Assembly: GCF_000262545.1 (NCBI RefSeq)
Contig: NZ_JH660660.1
Span: 520,975 to 584,974, forward strand
Source of the DNA: Prevotella bivia DSM 20514
GTDB taxonomy: Bacteria; Bacteroidota; Bacteroidia; Bacteroidales; Bacteroidaceae
Length of the DNA stretch: 64,000 nt
Direction of reading: 5' to 3'
The stretch's first letter is position 1, and each line of letters opens with the position of its first letter. Positions 36,500 through 45,556 of this stretch are shown here, piece after piece. The translations under genes and the position numbers were made by a program. Below the pieces are notes generated by a model. That model was given only the letters and a program-made list of their open reading frames with translations, ran no database searches and was not told where the DNA came from.

Positions 36500-36788
36500 T
36501 ACCTTTGCACACAGATGTAATTAATAAAAACTATTCAGAATATGAGACAAAAGAAGTTTGGCAGAAATACCAACATAGTTGATAATTGAAAATCCAAATA
36601 ATTGTGAATATGGCTGTTATTTTATGTTGATTGGTTATGGCTTTTACGATTAAAAGTATATATATCCTTTTTGAAAAATCTTAGAATGCTTTTTCAAGCA
36701 ACCATATACATACGTGCTTAAAGCAAAATATTAGTCATAAAAAAAAGGTGCGCAACTTAGGGAAAAATCCCTTGTTGTGCACCTTTTT
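36500..36788 (+). ncRNA. Candidate noncoding transcript, plus strand
   Basis: TACCTTTG (36500-36507) is a full -7 box and the hairpin at 36742-36788 is a strong terminator. The roughly 275 nt between have no frame longer than 15 codons (ATG at 36542). No homology recognised. The missing -33 box lowers confidence. Confidence 0.4.
36742..36788. terminator. Strong bidirectional terminator
   Basis: AAAAAGGTGC with CAACTTAGGGA on the left pairs with TCCCTTGTTG and GCACCTTTTT on the right, around a short A-loop. It has T-runs in both directions and ends both candidate noncoding transcripts. Confidence 0.9.
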
Positions 36789-36954
36789 CGGTTGTCCGAA
36801 GACAATCTTCTGTGTGTGTTATTCCTGTGTAACAATCTAAATCCTTAATAACTAAATTCCTATTATGTTAAAAACAATCAATTACTTTTACCTAAATAAC
36901 TAAAACCTAAATCTATATTACTACTAACCTGAACAATCTATGTCTTTTATTTTG
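36742..36954 (-). ncRNA. Candidate noncoding transcript, minus strand
   Basis: The minus strand has TACCTTTG at 36961-36968 and no ATG-started frame before the terminator at 36742. The predicted RNA of about 213 nt contains TTTAGTTATTTAGG and TTTAGTTATTAAGG (about 36890-36903 and 36843-36856) and a compact hairpin with a UUCG loop, TTGTC/GACAA (36792-36805), just before the terminator. This looks like a structured small RNA; I cannot match it to a known family. Confidence 0.5.
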
Positions 36955-37203
36955 ATGATGCAAAGGTACGTGTGTTCGCACACATATCCAAGAGTTTGGT
37001 AAGAAAAGTTCTATGTTTTAATATTTTTTTGATATAAGTCAAATAGTTTTGGTCGTTTTTTATTATATAGTAACTATTGTCCTTGCACCTATTCTATTGC
37101 ATTACTCCTCGCATATCATCTAAAATACACATAACTCTATATCGAAAAAGATGAACGAAGGCATATTATCTTATTAGAAAGTTGTACATTTGTGGCAGGT
37201 AAA

Positions 37204-37677
37204 ATGTTTATGATGAGAAATATATTATTTATATCTTTACTTATAACAGCACTTTATAGTTGCGGAAAACGGTCATCACAAATGGGAACTTCAGCTACAT
37301 CGGATACTGCCCAAACTACAAATACAAAAGTAATATGGGCAGAGCAAAATGAATATGGCGATGAGCGTATTCGCGCAGTAAACGAAAATAATGCAGGCTT
37401 TTCTATAGGAAAACTAAGGCACGTAAAGGTAGAAGAATTCTGTTTGGGTAGTAGAAATCCTGAAACTTTAGATATGTTACCCACTGCCCAAACCATTAAT
37501 AAAAAGGACTCCACCTTGATAAAACAGCTCAATGCAGGTGAAGTGTTTATGCTTCAGAAAGGTGAGCGAGGCGATGTTCTCATTGATGCTGGTACAAAAA
37601 TACAAGTGCGATTTCAGGTTGGCGAGCTTTGGATATGGAAGTCGAATGTACTTACTTCTGCTGAGACTTTGCGATAA
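37204..37677 (+). CDS. Small lipoprotein
   Basis: A 157-residue exported lipoprotein: MFMMRNILFISLLITALYSC is a type II signal peptide, followed by a Ser/Thr-rich linker and a domain ending in GDVLIDAGTKIQVRFQVGELWIWKS. No family recognised. A TACATTTG box (37185-37192) lies so close to the start that the leader would be only a few nucleotides. ATG at 37204, 37210 or 37213 are all possible starts. Confidence 0.75.
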   Translation: MFMMRNILFISLLITALYSCGKRSSQMGTSATSDTAQTTNTKVIWAEQNEYGDERIRAVNENNAGFSIGKLRHVKVEEFCLGSRNPETLDMLPTAQTINKKDSTLIKQLNAGEVFMLQKGERGDVLIDAGTKIQVRFQVGELWIWKSNVLTSAETLR

Positions 37678-37830
37678 CTCTTTTGAAAGAGAACTTTCTT
37701 CGTACCTTTATCTATTTTAAATATGCCCTTTTTCCATTTTACATTATCGTGAAGGCTGTGGCAGCTCGAAAAGAGTATCTGTTTATGCAAGAGCTTACAT
37801 GCTTCCAAAGACAGCCTTATCCATAAAAAA

Positions 37831-37865
37831 GAGGTGATCCTCCGCTCCTTGCAAAAGATCACCTC
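37831..37865 (-). terminator. Terminator of the dut-envC operon
   Basis: GAGGTGATC (37831-37839) and GATCACCTC (37857-37865); on the minus strand it is followed by six T. It lies 47 nt past the EnvC-like stop. Confidence 0.88.
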
Positions 37866-37911
37866 CATTCTTAAAGCCCTCTAAAGAGTGCTACGCCTAA
37901 TGGTTAAGCAC

Positions 37912-39831
37912 TTATCTAAGCCATTGCTCTGGATTAAGTTTTGCTCGCTCGTTGCGCAATTGGAACTGGAGAACACCCGTAGAATTAACCGTTCCGAGAG
38001 TTTGACCTGTACCCACTTTCTGACCAGTATGCACGTTTACCGCAGCAAGGTTACAATAAACAGATATGTAAAAACCATGACGCACCATTACGATCGTAGA
38101 GCCACCTGCATGGAAAACACCACTTACCTCACCCATAAAAACACTACGCACAGGACTTCCCGGTGCACCCTTAATATTTATACCATCGCTATTGAGACGA
38201 ATATTGTGCATTCCTGCTACATTATACTGACCAAAATGAGTTACAATCCTGCCACTCATAGGCATAGGTAAACGCCCCTTGTTATTGGCAAAATTTCCCG
38301 TCATAGCACGGTCGGCAGCGGTCATACTGTTGTCTACCTCGTCAGCCTTACGCGCTGCCTCTGCCTCACGAGCCGCACGCTCTCGATCGGCAGCAGCTTT
38401 ACGCTCTGCTGCCACACGATTGGCTTCTGCCTCATTTGCCAACTGATCGGCACGCGCACGATCGGCGGCAGCCTTTGCCTCTGCCTTTCGCTGTGCTTCG
38501 CGTGCCTTACGTTCTGCCGCTTCCGCCTTACGACGAGCTGCTTCTTTCCGAGAAGAAGTCTCGGCAGCAGCAGCCTGACGCGCCTTTTCAGCAGCTATAC
38601 GAGCAGCCTCTGCACGAGCAGCCGCTTCTTTTTTAGCCTTCTCGGCAGCAGCAGCGGCAGCCTGTGCCTCAGCTTTTGCCTTTGCCTCGCGTGCTTTTGC
38701 TTCCGCAATACGGCGAGCATTCTCTTGTGCTGCCTTGATAGCAGCAGCACGCTTACGTGCCATTTCCTCAGCACGCTTCTTTGCTGCAGCAGCACGAGCA
38801 GCTGCTTGCGCACGTGCTTCGGCAAGAGCACGCGCACGTGCTTTTTGTATTTCGATAGTTACTAGACGGTCGATTTGTGCATTAATGGCTTGTTGCTGTT
38901 GGCGACGCTGTGCTATAACCGCTTGCAAAGCCTGCTGATCCTTCTGAAGGCTACTTACCACTTGCTGTTGTTCCACACGCTTGCTTTGCATCTGCGCATG
39001 TGCTTGCCGCCCTTTATATAATAATGTACTCTTTTGTACACGTACTTGCTGCAACTGCACTTGCTTATGATCTATTTGAGCCTGCTTTGCCTTTAATTGT
39101 TCTCCCTGCGCACGTTGATAAGCAGCATATTCACGCACAAAGCGCAAACGGCGGTACATCTGTGAAAGACTTTTTGCCGAGAAAATAAACATCATCTTAT
39201 CTTGTATGCTGCGATGGCGTGCCATATAGCGCATTGACAAGATGAAGCGACGACGACGTTCGGTTAATTGTGCTTGGAGAGATTTCAGTTGTCCCTTCAA
39301 GATACTTATATTATTGTCTAGCCCTTTAACATCAGTGGCAATATGGTTAATAGTTTGCTGTTGCTGTCCTATTTCTGTATCAAGCCGCATTATCTTTCGC
39401 AAACGCTGCTCAACATCTTTCTGTTTTTCCTTGACTTCCGTTTCATTTTGGGATATTTCCTTTTGAATTTCCTGATTTTTCTTCTGTAAATCCTTAATAG
39501 CAGAAGTGGTAACATACTTAGGAGTAGCCGCTTTTCTCTTTATAGGAGTAGTTGTTTTCTTACCTTTTTTAGATGAACGCTGTGCTGGTTGTGCTTTACG
39601 ATCCACACGTTGAGGCTTCTTGCCAGCCTTAGGAGTTGCCTTTTGAGTGTGCTGATTAGTGTTTTGCACACGCTCTACCGTAGGCTTTGCTGCTGGAGCA
39701 ATCCGCTTTGTGGTCTTTGTTTGTACGTTAGTAGTTGTAGTCTTACGCTTTGTTGCAGAGCTAGTATGCTGAGCAAACAACGTAAGAACACTTGTTATAC
39801 AACAAATCGTTAAGAGTAAATATCGTCTCAT
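37912..39831 (-). CDS. envC: EnvC-like murein hydrolase activator
   Basis: A 639-residue periplasmic protein with a signal peptide (MRRYLLLTICCITSVLTLFA), a basic Thr/Lys/Pro-rich stretch (about 25-115), a coiled coil (about 120-300), a long Ala/Arg/Glu/Lys repetitive helix (about 320-505) and a C-terminal LytM/M23 domain (about 525-639). The LytM domain keeps the fold (SGRIVTHFGQYN, GSPVRSVFMGEVSGVF) but lacks the zinc ligands: NSDGINI replaces HxGxD and VLQFQLR replaces HxHFE. It should therefore activate cell-wall amidases at division rather than cut murein itself. The Ala-rich helix is longer than in E. coli EnvC. Last gene of the dut operon, adjoining DUF4292 without gap. Confidence 0.9.
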   Translation of the reverse strand: MRRYLLLTICCITSVLTLFAQHTSSATKRKTTTTNVQTKTTKRIAPAAKPTVERVQNTNQHTQKATPKAGKKPQRVDRKAQPAQRSSKKGKKTTTPIKRKAATPKYVTTSAIKDLQKKNQEIQKEISQNETEVKEKQKDVEQRLRKIMRLDTEIGQQQQTINHIATDVKGLDNNISILKGQLKSLQAQLTERRRRFILSMRYMARHRSIQDKMMFIFSAKSLSQMYRRLRFVREYAAYQRAQGEQLKAKQAQIDHKQVQLQQVRVQKSTLLYKGRQAHAQMQSKRVEQQQVVSSLQKDQQALQAVIAQRRQQQQAINAQIDRLVTIEIQKARARALAEARAQAAARAAAAKKRAEEMARKRAAAIKAAQENARRIAEAKAREAKAKAEAQAAAAAAEKAKKEAAARAEAARIAAEKARQAAAAETSSRKEAARRKAEAAERKAREAQRKAEAKAAADRARADQLANEAEANRVAAERKAAADRERAAREAEAARKADEVDNSMTAADRAMTGNFANNKGRLPMPMSGRIVTHFGQYNVAGMHNIRLNSDGINIKGAPGSPVRSVFMGEVSGVFHAGGSTIVMVRHGFYISVYCNLAAVNVHTGQKVGTGQTLGTVNSTGVLQFQLRNERAKLNPEQWLR

Positions 39832-40755
39832 TTACAAATTCATTAGTTTTCCAAGAATATCTTCTACCCTCACTTTTGTGTATGAGCTAGAGGGTGTAGT
39901 AATAGTTTCCCAGTCTGATCGATCGCTAAATCCGTTTAACTCAAACTTAGCTCTGATACGCTTCTTCTCTGCTGTAGCCTGTGTTTCTATTGTGATTTCA
40001 TGCAAGGCTGGGAATTGTTTTGAGCCAAAGCTATTAAAATTAGCATAATCCCATATAAGCGTAGAGGTGCCATGACTAGTGCTAACATAACTTGCTTGTG
40101 CCTTATTTATTTGGCTATCAGGATTTGAAACAAGCCATGTATAAGTCATTCTCTTGTCCTTTAACACTACAGGCACATTGACCTGACCCGCCTGAAGTGT
40201 AGCCAACTTCACATCAAAGTTTTGCAAAGCCGCTTCATTTATGCCCTGTTGCCCCGGCACAAAGAATTCATTCCAGAACAAAGCCTGAAGCGAATAGAAA
40301 TCGATACCATTATTCCGCAAGAAACTTACATCATTGTAAGCAGCCTTAACATACTGCTTATGAATGCGGTCGATAAAGAGAACATAGTCCTTTGTAAACT
40401 CGATGCGCCCTACTTCGCTACGCAATAAAGGTATTAATAGTTGCAAGCGAATAACCTCATCTTTACGCATGTGAAGTATGCCTGGTACCGAAATATTCCT
40501 ACCATTGCGGTTAAGCGTAAAGGTAAGATCAGCAACAAGGTTCTTCTGATAAAGTGCTTTATCGTAAACTTTCTGTAGGAAAGCTAACGATTGTTGCTTT
40601 GCAGTATTTGCGGTCTTAGCATCTGAAGTAGATTTTGATATAGAAGGGGTAGTTGAAGGCACGCTAGAAGTCGGCTTCACAACATTCTTTTGTGTACCAC
40701 AAGCGGCAAAGGCTAGTGTAACAACACTAACTATAAATAATTTACGAATTATCAT
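39832..40755 (-). CDS. DUF4292 lipoprotein, LolA-like fold
   Basis: A 307-residue lipoprotein with signal peptide ending VTLAFAAC (Cys19), a Ser/Thr linker and the DUF4292 domain (VADLTFTLNRNGRNISVPGILHMRKDEVIRLQLLIPLLRSEVGRIEFTKDYV...). The family resembles LolA/LolB in fold and is fixed before EnvC in Bacteroidetes. It overlaps the TPR gene stop by 4 nt (ATGA), so translation is coupled. A role in lipoprotein or cell-wall handling is inferred. Confidence 0.88.
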   Translation of the reverse strand: MIIRKLFIVSVVTLAFAACGTQKNVVKPTSSVPSTTPSISKSTSDAKTANTAKQQSLAFLQKVYDKALYQKNLVADLTFTLNRNGRNISVPGILHMRKDEVIRLQLLIPLLRSEVGRIEFTKDYVLFIDRIHKQYVKAAYNDVSFLRNNGIDFYSLQALFWNEFFVPGQQGINEAALQNFDVKLATLQAGQVNVPVVLKDKRMTYTWLVSNPDSQINKAQASYVSTSHGTSTLIWDYANFNSFGSKQFPALHEITIETQATAEKKRIRAKFELNGFSDRSDWETITTPSSSYTKVRVEDILGKLMNL

Positions 40756-42485
40756 TCTGCAATATATTTTCTTATTTGTAATTTCTTCTTTAACACTTCA
40801 CTCGTATTGCCTTTCTCAAGAGACTTTCGCCAATAGCCGATGGCTTTTTCCATATCGCCTACCATTGCATGTACGTCACCAGCATGTTCTAGTATGGTTT
40901 TATCGGGCGATTTGTCATATAACAACACTTGCTCCATATATATTTTAGCCTCCTCATAACGCTTTTCTTGAAACAAAATCCATGCGTAAGTATCAAGGTA
41001 AGTGCTATTTTTAGGCTCTGCTTTCACTGTTTTATAGCTCATTTGCTCGGCACGTGGCAGGTCTTTGTTATGCAAACTGAGGTAGTAAGCATAGTTATTG
41101 AGTGCAGGGTAATTCTCTGGTTTCCACTGTAAGCAGCTATCATAAGCTGCAAAAGCCTCAGTATCTAATCCTTTTTCGTGGAAGATGTCGCCCATAATAG
41201 CATAGAAATCGGACACTATATCGGGGTTGCTCTCCGATGTAATTTTCGATACTCCCTTCTTAAAGGTTTCGAGAGCCGCATCGTTTTGATGCTTTTGAAA
41301 TTGTGCAAAGCCTTGGAAATAATAGAAAGCAATCTCTTCTGGATTATACAACAGAGCTGGTTTACATAACTCAATGACACGATCGAAGTCTTGTCCTATC
41401 CACACATTTTGTATCAAGTTGATACGTGCAGAGATGTTTTCTGGCTCTACTTTAAGTGCTGCTATATATACTTTGTTAAGCGAATCGGCAGGCATTTTAA
41501 GCATATTCATAAATGCAGCTTTAAGCATCAACATATCGGCATTCTCTTGTGGAGCAGAGAGAGCTTCGTTAAAGAGGCGGAATATCTTATTACTGTCTTT
41601 TATATTAGCCGATTGATAAGTGGCTATATTTTGACGAATAATTGTTAATTTAGTATCAAATTCTGTCTTTGAAGAGCGCAATAGTTCGCTCGTCAGATGG
41701 TCTATAGCCTTCTGATCGTTAGTGGCTTTATAATAATCAAGCAGAGATAGCTTTGCAGCAGCATTCTCTTCGTCCTCCTTTAACACCTCATTGTAGAGCT
41801 TTAAAGCCTCCTTTTTCTTACCTTTTTTTAGAAGCCAATTGCCCATCATCAACTTATAGTTAAGCTCCAAAGGGTGATTATCGACCAAAGTCTTCAATTC
41901 TTCATACTCCTTTTTCTTATCGCCTGCTTGCTCATAGATTTGCATTTTACTTAAAGAAATCTGCTCACTCGACCCGTTGAGTACCTCCATACGATTTAAA
42001 ACATCTATCATCATCGTATAATTGTTGGTCAACGCATAGAGTTGTAATAGCATTTGCAATATATCTTGGCGTGTTTTGCTGGTATTATAAAGGCGTTCAA
42101 AGGCTACAATAGCCTTTGGGTAATCTTTAGAAGCTGCACTTATCTGCCCTATTTTTTCTTGATAAGCAGGGTTATCGGGATTTAACTCGGCTGCTTTAGC
42201 AAAATATTCTCGTGTGGATGTAGTATCTTTGAGATGGAAATAATATCCAGCCAGTTTATAATAGGTTTCTGCTCCCTTTGGATTTAGTTCCAAAGCGCGA
42301 TTATAAAGATCAAAAGCTGCACTAAGATGTCCCATTTCTTGTTGGCGAACACCTTCTAAAAAGGAATAGCTAGCATGCAGCAAACTGTCTTCTGTTTGTG
42401 CTTTTATCGGTGTAACACCACATAAAAGAAGCACTACTAACATTATCTTATTTATAAAAAACCTTTTTATCATTTCAGCTTTCAA
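40752..42485 (-). CDS. TPR repeat protein, exported
   Basis: A 577-residue protein with a signal peptide (KIMLVVLLLCGVTPIKA, cleaved about residue 30) and about ten tetratricopeptide repeats through most of its length, for example AAFDLYNRALELNPKGAETYYKLAGYYF and DTEAFAAYDSCLQWKPENYPALNNYAYYL. It is a periplasmic or outer-membrane-associated scaffold. It lies between dut and DUF4292/EnvC, an arrangement typical for Bacteroidales. The start may also be Met5 (42473). Confidence 0.88.
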   Translation of the reverse strand: MKAEMIKRFFINKIMLVVLLLCGVTPIKAQTEDSLLHASYSFLEGVRQQEMGHLSAAFDLYNRALELNPKGAETYYKLAGYYFHLKDTTSTREYFAKAAELNPDNPAYQEKIGQISAASKDYPKAIVAFERLYNTSKTRQDILQMLLQLYALTNNYTMMIDVLNRMEVLNGSSEQISLSKMQIYEQAGDKKKEYEELKTLVDNHPLELNYKLMMGNWLLKKGKKKEALKLYNEVLKEDEENAAAKLSLLDYYKATNDQKAIDHLTSELLRSSKTEFDTKLTIIRQNIATYQSANIKDSNKIFRLFNEALSAPQENADMLMLKAAFMNMLKMPADSLNKVYIAALKVEPENISARINLIQNVWIGQDFDRVIELCKPALLYNPEEIAFYYFQGFAQFQKHQNDAALETFKKGVSKITSESNPDIVSDFYAIMGDIFHEKGLDTEAFAAYDSCLQWKPENYPALNNYAYYLSLHNKDLPRAEQMSYKTVKAEPKNSTYLDTYAWILFQEKRYEEAKIYMEQVLLYDKSPDKTILEHAGDVHAMVGDMEKAIGYWRKSLEKGNTSEVLKKKLQIRKYIAE

Positions 42486-42499
42486 TCCTAAATTTCTTA

Positions 42500-42934
42500 T
42501 TACTTTACTCCAGTATGCCCATAGCCTCCTGCTCCTCGCTCAGTCTCATCGAGTACTTCCACTTCATCGAAGCCCACTTGTTCGTGTTTTGCAATCACCA
42601 TTTGTGCTATACGCTCACCATCATTGATAATAAAATCCTCAGCTGAGAAATTGATAAGCAAGACCATAATTTCGCCACGATAGTCGGCATCTATCGTACC
42701 GGGAGTATTTAAAACTGTAATGCCATGTTTCAAAGCCAAACCACTACGAGGACGAACTTGTGCTTCATACCCTGCTGGTAAAGCCATAAACAATCCTGTT
42801 GGGATAAGTTTTCGCTCCATAGGCTGAAGCGTAATAGGTGATTCAATATTAGCACGAAGATCTAAACCTGCACTCTGAGAGGTGGCATATTCAGGCAAAG
42901 CATGATGCCCCTTATTGATAATTCTAACTTTCAT
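42500..42934 (-). CDS. dut: dUTP pyrophosphatase
   Basis: A 144-residue trimeric dUTPase ([20 protein letters not shown]) that removes dUTP and supplies dUMP. All five motifs are seen: [44 protein letters not shown] and the C-terminal [10 protein letters not shown]. First gene of the operon, with TACTTTTG (minus strand, 42976-42983) as likely -7 box. Confidence 0.96.
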   Translation of the reverse strand: MKVRIINKGHHALPEYATSQSAGLDLRANIESPITLQPMERKLIPTGLFMALPAGYEAQVRPRSGLALKHGITVLNTPGTIDADYRGEIMVLLINFSAEDFIINDGERIAQMVIAKHEQVGFDEVEVLDETERGAGGYGHTGVK

Positions 42935-43103
42935 CATATTCTTTGTGAATACTCTTTTTCATTATTAGTAAGATACAAAAGTAAGCAATAAAGCCCAAAA
43001 CAATGAATTTAAAGCAGTAAAAAGCCCTATTTTTAGCCAATTTTAATTACTTTTGTATTGAGCTTTCTGCCCTTTAAAAACAAACAAAATAGGAAGGAAA
43101 TAT

Positions 43104-44453
43104 ATGCAATATAGTATGCAATGGCAACAACTTATATCGAATAAGCGTCTTGGACAAGAGGTGAAACACACCATGCGCAAAGATGACCGTTCAGAATTTA
43201 AGCGCGATTCTGACCGTCTTATCTTCTCGGCTCCTTTCAGAAGATTACAGAATAAGACACAGGTTTTTCCGCTTCCGGGTAGTGTGTTCGTGCATAATCG
43301 ATTGACCCACTCACTAGAAGTAGCAAGTTTAGGAAAGTCGTTGGGCGATGATGTGGCACATATATTGAAACAAAAGCATCCCGAACTTATAGGCACGCTG
43401 TTTGAAGAGATAGGTACCATTGTCCAAACAGCATGTTATGCCCACGATATGGGTAACCCTCCGTTTGGACATAGCGGAGAGAAAGCCATACAAACATTCT
43501 TCACTGAAGGGCGTGGAAAGACCATTCAAGAAAAAGTTAGCAAGCGCTTTTGGGAAGATATTACCCATTTTGAAGGAAATGCAAATGCTTTTCGACTCCT
43601 TACGCATAAATTTTTAGGCAGGCGTGAAGGTGGCTTTGTGATGACTTATGCCACCCTTGCTAGCATCGTGAAATACCCTTTTAGTGCGACAAAGGCAGGT
43701 AAGCACGGTAAGTTTGGCTTCTTTAGTACAGAGGAAACTATTTATCGTCGCATTGCTAACGAACTGGGTATCATCAAAAAACAAGACGATCAGGACGGTG
43801 TGGCATACGCTCGCCATCCCCTAGTCTACCTCATGGAGGCAGCAGACGATATTTGTTACGAAATCATGGATATTGAAGATGCACATAAACTGAAACTCCT
43901 TTCGTTTGAAGAAACCAAAGACTTGCTACTCGGTTTTTTCGATTTACAAACAAAAATGGATATTCTTCAGCGCATAAAGGACGAAGATCTTACCGATGAA
44001 AATGAGCAAGTGGTATATTTCAGAGCATGTGCTGTGGGTAAATTGGAGTCGGAATGTGTGAAAGCTTTTGTAGATAACGAGGAAGATATTTTAGCAGGAA
44101 CATTCGAAGGATCGCTTATTAAGCACATTCCAGAATTGTCTCGTAAGGCTTACGAAGCGTGTAGCAAGGTATCAGTGAAGAAGATTTACCGCAGTAAAGC
44201 AGTGCTAGATGTTGAACTTTCAGGATATAAGGTAATGGAAACGCTAATGGAGTCGCTCATAGAAGCTGCCGTTGAACCTCATCATTTTCATAGCCAACAG
44301 CTCATCAGACGCTTCTCTTCACAATACGATATACAAAGCAATGACCTCGAAACACGTATTATGGCAGTAATCGATTACATCAGTGGAATGACGGATATTT
44401 ATGCTTTAGACATCTATCAGAAGATAAATGGAATTAGTTTGCCCATCATTTAA
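43104..44453 (+). CDS. dgt: dGTPase-like HD hydrolase
   Basis: A 449-residue HD-domain triphosphohydrolase with the N-terminal RLIFSAPFRRLQNKTQVFP, the metal ligands in NRLTHSLEVASLG (about 64-76) and HDMGNPPFGHSGEKAI (about 114-129), and LMEAADDICYEIMDIEDAHK. It should hydrolyse dGTP (or other dNTPs) to nucleoside and triphosphate. It faces away from dut, another nucleotide-pool gene, across a short shared promoter region with TACTTTTG at 43048-43055. Confidence 0.92.
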   Translation: MQYSMQWQQLISNKRLGQEVKHTMRKDDRSEFKRDSDRLIFSAPFRRLQNKTQVFPLPGSVFVHNRLTHSLEVASLGKSLGDDVAHILKQKHPELIGTLFEEIGTIVQTACYAHDMGNPPFGHSGEKAIQTFFTEGRGKTIQEKVSKRFWEDITHFEGNANAFRLLTHKFLGRREGGFVMTYATLASIVKYPFSATKAGKHGKFGFFSTEETIYRRIANELGIIKKQDDQDGVAYARHPLVYLMEAADDICYEIMDIEDAHKLKLLSFEETKDLLLGFFDLQTKMDILQRIKDEDLTDENEQVVYFRACAVGKLESECVKAFVDNEEDILAGTFEGSLIKHIPELSRKAYEACSKVSVKKIYRSKAVLDVELSGYKVMETLMESLIEAAVEPHHFHSQQLIRRFSSQYDIQSNDLETRIMAVIDYISGMTDIYALDIYQKINGISLPII

Positions 44454-44456
44454 CGA

Positions 44457-44512
44457 GTTGAGAATTGAGCGTTGAGAATTGAAAGTTAAACGTTGAGAGT
44501 AGAGAGTTACAA
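44457..44512 (+). repeat. Heptamer repeat array, eight units
   Basis: Eight successive 7-nt units close to GTTGAGA fill the space after dgt (GTTGAGA, ATTGAGC, GTTGAGA, ATTGAAA, GTTAAAC, GTTGAGA, GTAGAGA, GTTACAA). Arrays with the same unit occur at 32331 and, inverted, inside a gene at 48058. Confidence 0.8.
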
Positions 44513-44569
44513 CTTGGAGGTTCTGAGATATTACTTTATACTTTTTAAACCTTACAAACTTTAAAAACA

Positions 44570-45553
44570 TTGGAAAAGAAAACATACCCTGACCTTATGT
44601 CAGGTAAGAAGATATTATACGTGCATGGCTTCCTATCGGCAGGCTCAACACACACGGCAGTGATACTAAGAACGTATATGCCAAATGCTACCGTAATAGC
44701 ACCCGACCTCCCTATTCACCCTGCCGATGCAATGGAGCTACTCCGAAACCTTGTAAAAGCAGAGCAACCCGACCTCATTATAGGTACATCAATGGGAGGA
44801 ATGTATGCCGAAATGCTATATGGTTACGACCGTATCTTAGTAAATCCAGCCTTCCAAATGGGTTCTACAATGGGTGAACAGAGTATGATGGGCAAGCAAA
44901 CCTTTCAAAATCCACGTGAAGATGGAATACAAGAATTTATTGTAACGAAGAGCCTTGTAAAAGAATATCGCGACACTACAGAACTATGTTTTGCACAAAT
45001 TACCCCTGAAGAGCAGGCACATGTATATGGATTGTTTGGTGATAACGATCCTGTTGTTCACACTTTCGACCTCTTTCAAGAACATTATTCACAAGCAATC
45101 CACTTTCATGGTGGGCATCAGCTACTTGAAAAGGTGATCTATCACTATCTTATACCTGTAATAAGATGGATTGACGACAAGCAAGAAGATAGAGAGCGTA
45201 AAACAATTTTCATAGACCAAAGTGCCTTAGCAGACGATTATGGCAAACCAAAGTCGAGCCTTCACAAAGCGTATGAGATACTTTTAGAAAACTATAATGT
45301 ATTCTTTACCGTCCCAGCTCCTACCAATAGCCTTGAATTTATAGGCAAAGCGCAAGCGTGGATAGAAGATATTTTTAGCGCACCAGCATGGAACCGTGTG
45401 ATTTACACCAACCAAATGCACTTGCTTTATGGTGATTATCTCATCACAAGCCATAAAACAGACTTCCTCGGTACAACGATTCCTTTTGGTAGTGATGAGT
45501 TTAAGACATGGGAAGAGGTAATAACTTTCTTTGAAAGACTAGGAGGACAATAG
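44570..45553 (+). CDS. YqiA-like hydrolase fused to a decayed 5'-nucleotidase-like domain
   Basis: A 327-residue protein. Residues about 10-200 form an alpha/beta hydrolase of the YqiA/YcfP type: ILYVHGFLSAGSTHT (oxyanion region), GTSMGGMYAEML (nucleophile Ser), FGDNDPVV (Asp) and HGGHQLLEK (His), so the triad is present. Residues about 210-327 resemble HAD-type 5'(3')-deoxyribonucleotidases: KTIFIDQSALADDYGKP at the start and LLYGDYLITSHKTDF with IPFGSDEFKTWEEVITFFERL at the end, but the second catalytic Asp is Gln/Ser and the late DD pair is lost. The annotated start is TTG at 44570; ATG at 44597 would remove nine residues. Substrate unknown. Confidence 0.8.
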   Translation: MEKKTYPDLMSGKKILYVHGFLSAGSTHTAVILRTYMPNATVIAPDLPIHPADAMELLRNLVKAEQPDLIIGTSMGGMYAEMLYGYDRILVNPAFQMGSTMGEQSMMGKQTFQNPREDGIQEFIVTKSLVKEYRDTTELCFAQITPEEQAHVYGLFGDNDPVVHTFDLFQEHYSQAIHFHGGHQLLEKVIYHYLIPVIRWIDDKQEDRERKTIFIDQSALADDYGKPKSSLHKAYEILLENYNVFFTVPAPTNSLEFIGKAQAWIEDIFSAPAWNRVIYTNQMHLLYGDYLITSHKTDFLGTTIPFGSDEFKTWEEVITFFERLGGQ

Positions 45554-45556
45554 CCG

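Noticed and set aside
36542..36589. 15-codon frame after the promoter at 36500
   Set aside because: Too short to support as a gene; kept only as part of a candidate noncoding transcript.
37912..39831. EnvC-like protein as an active M23 endopeptidase
   Set aside because: The His/Asp zinc ligands are replaced, so an activator role fits better.
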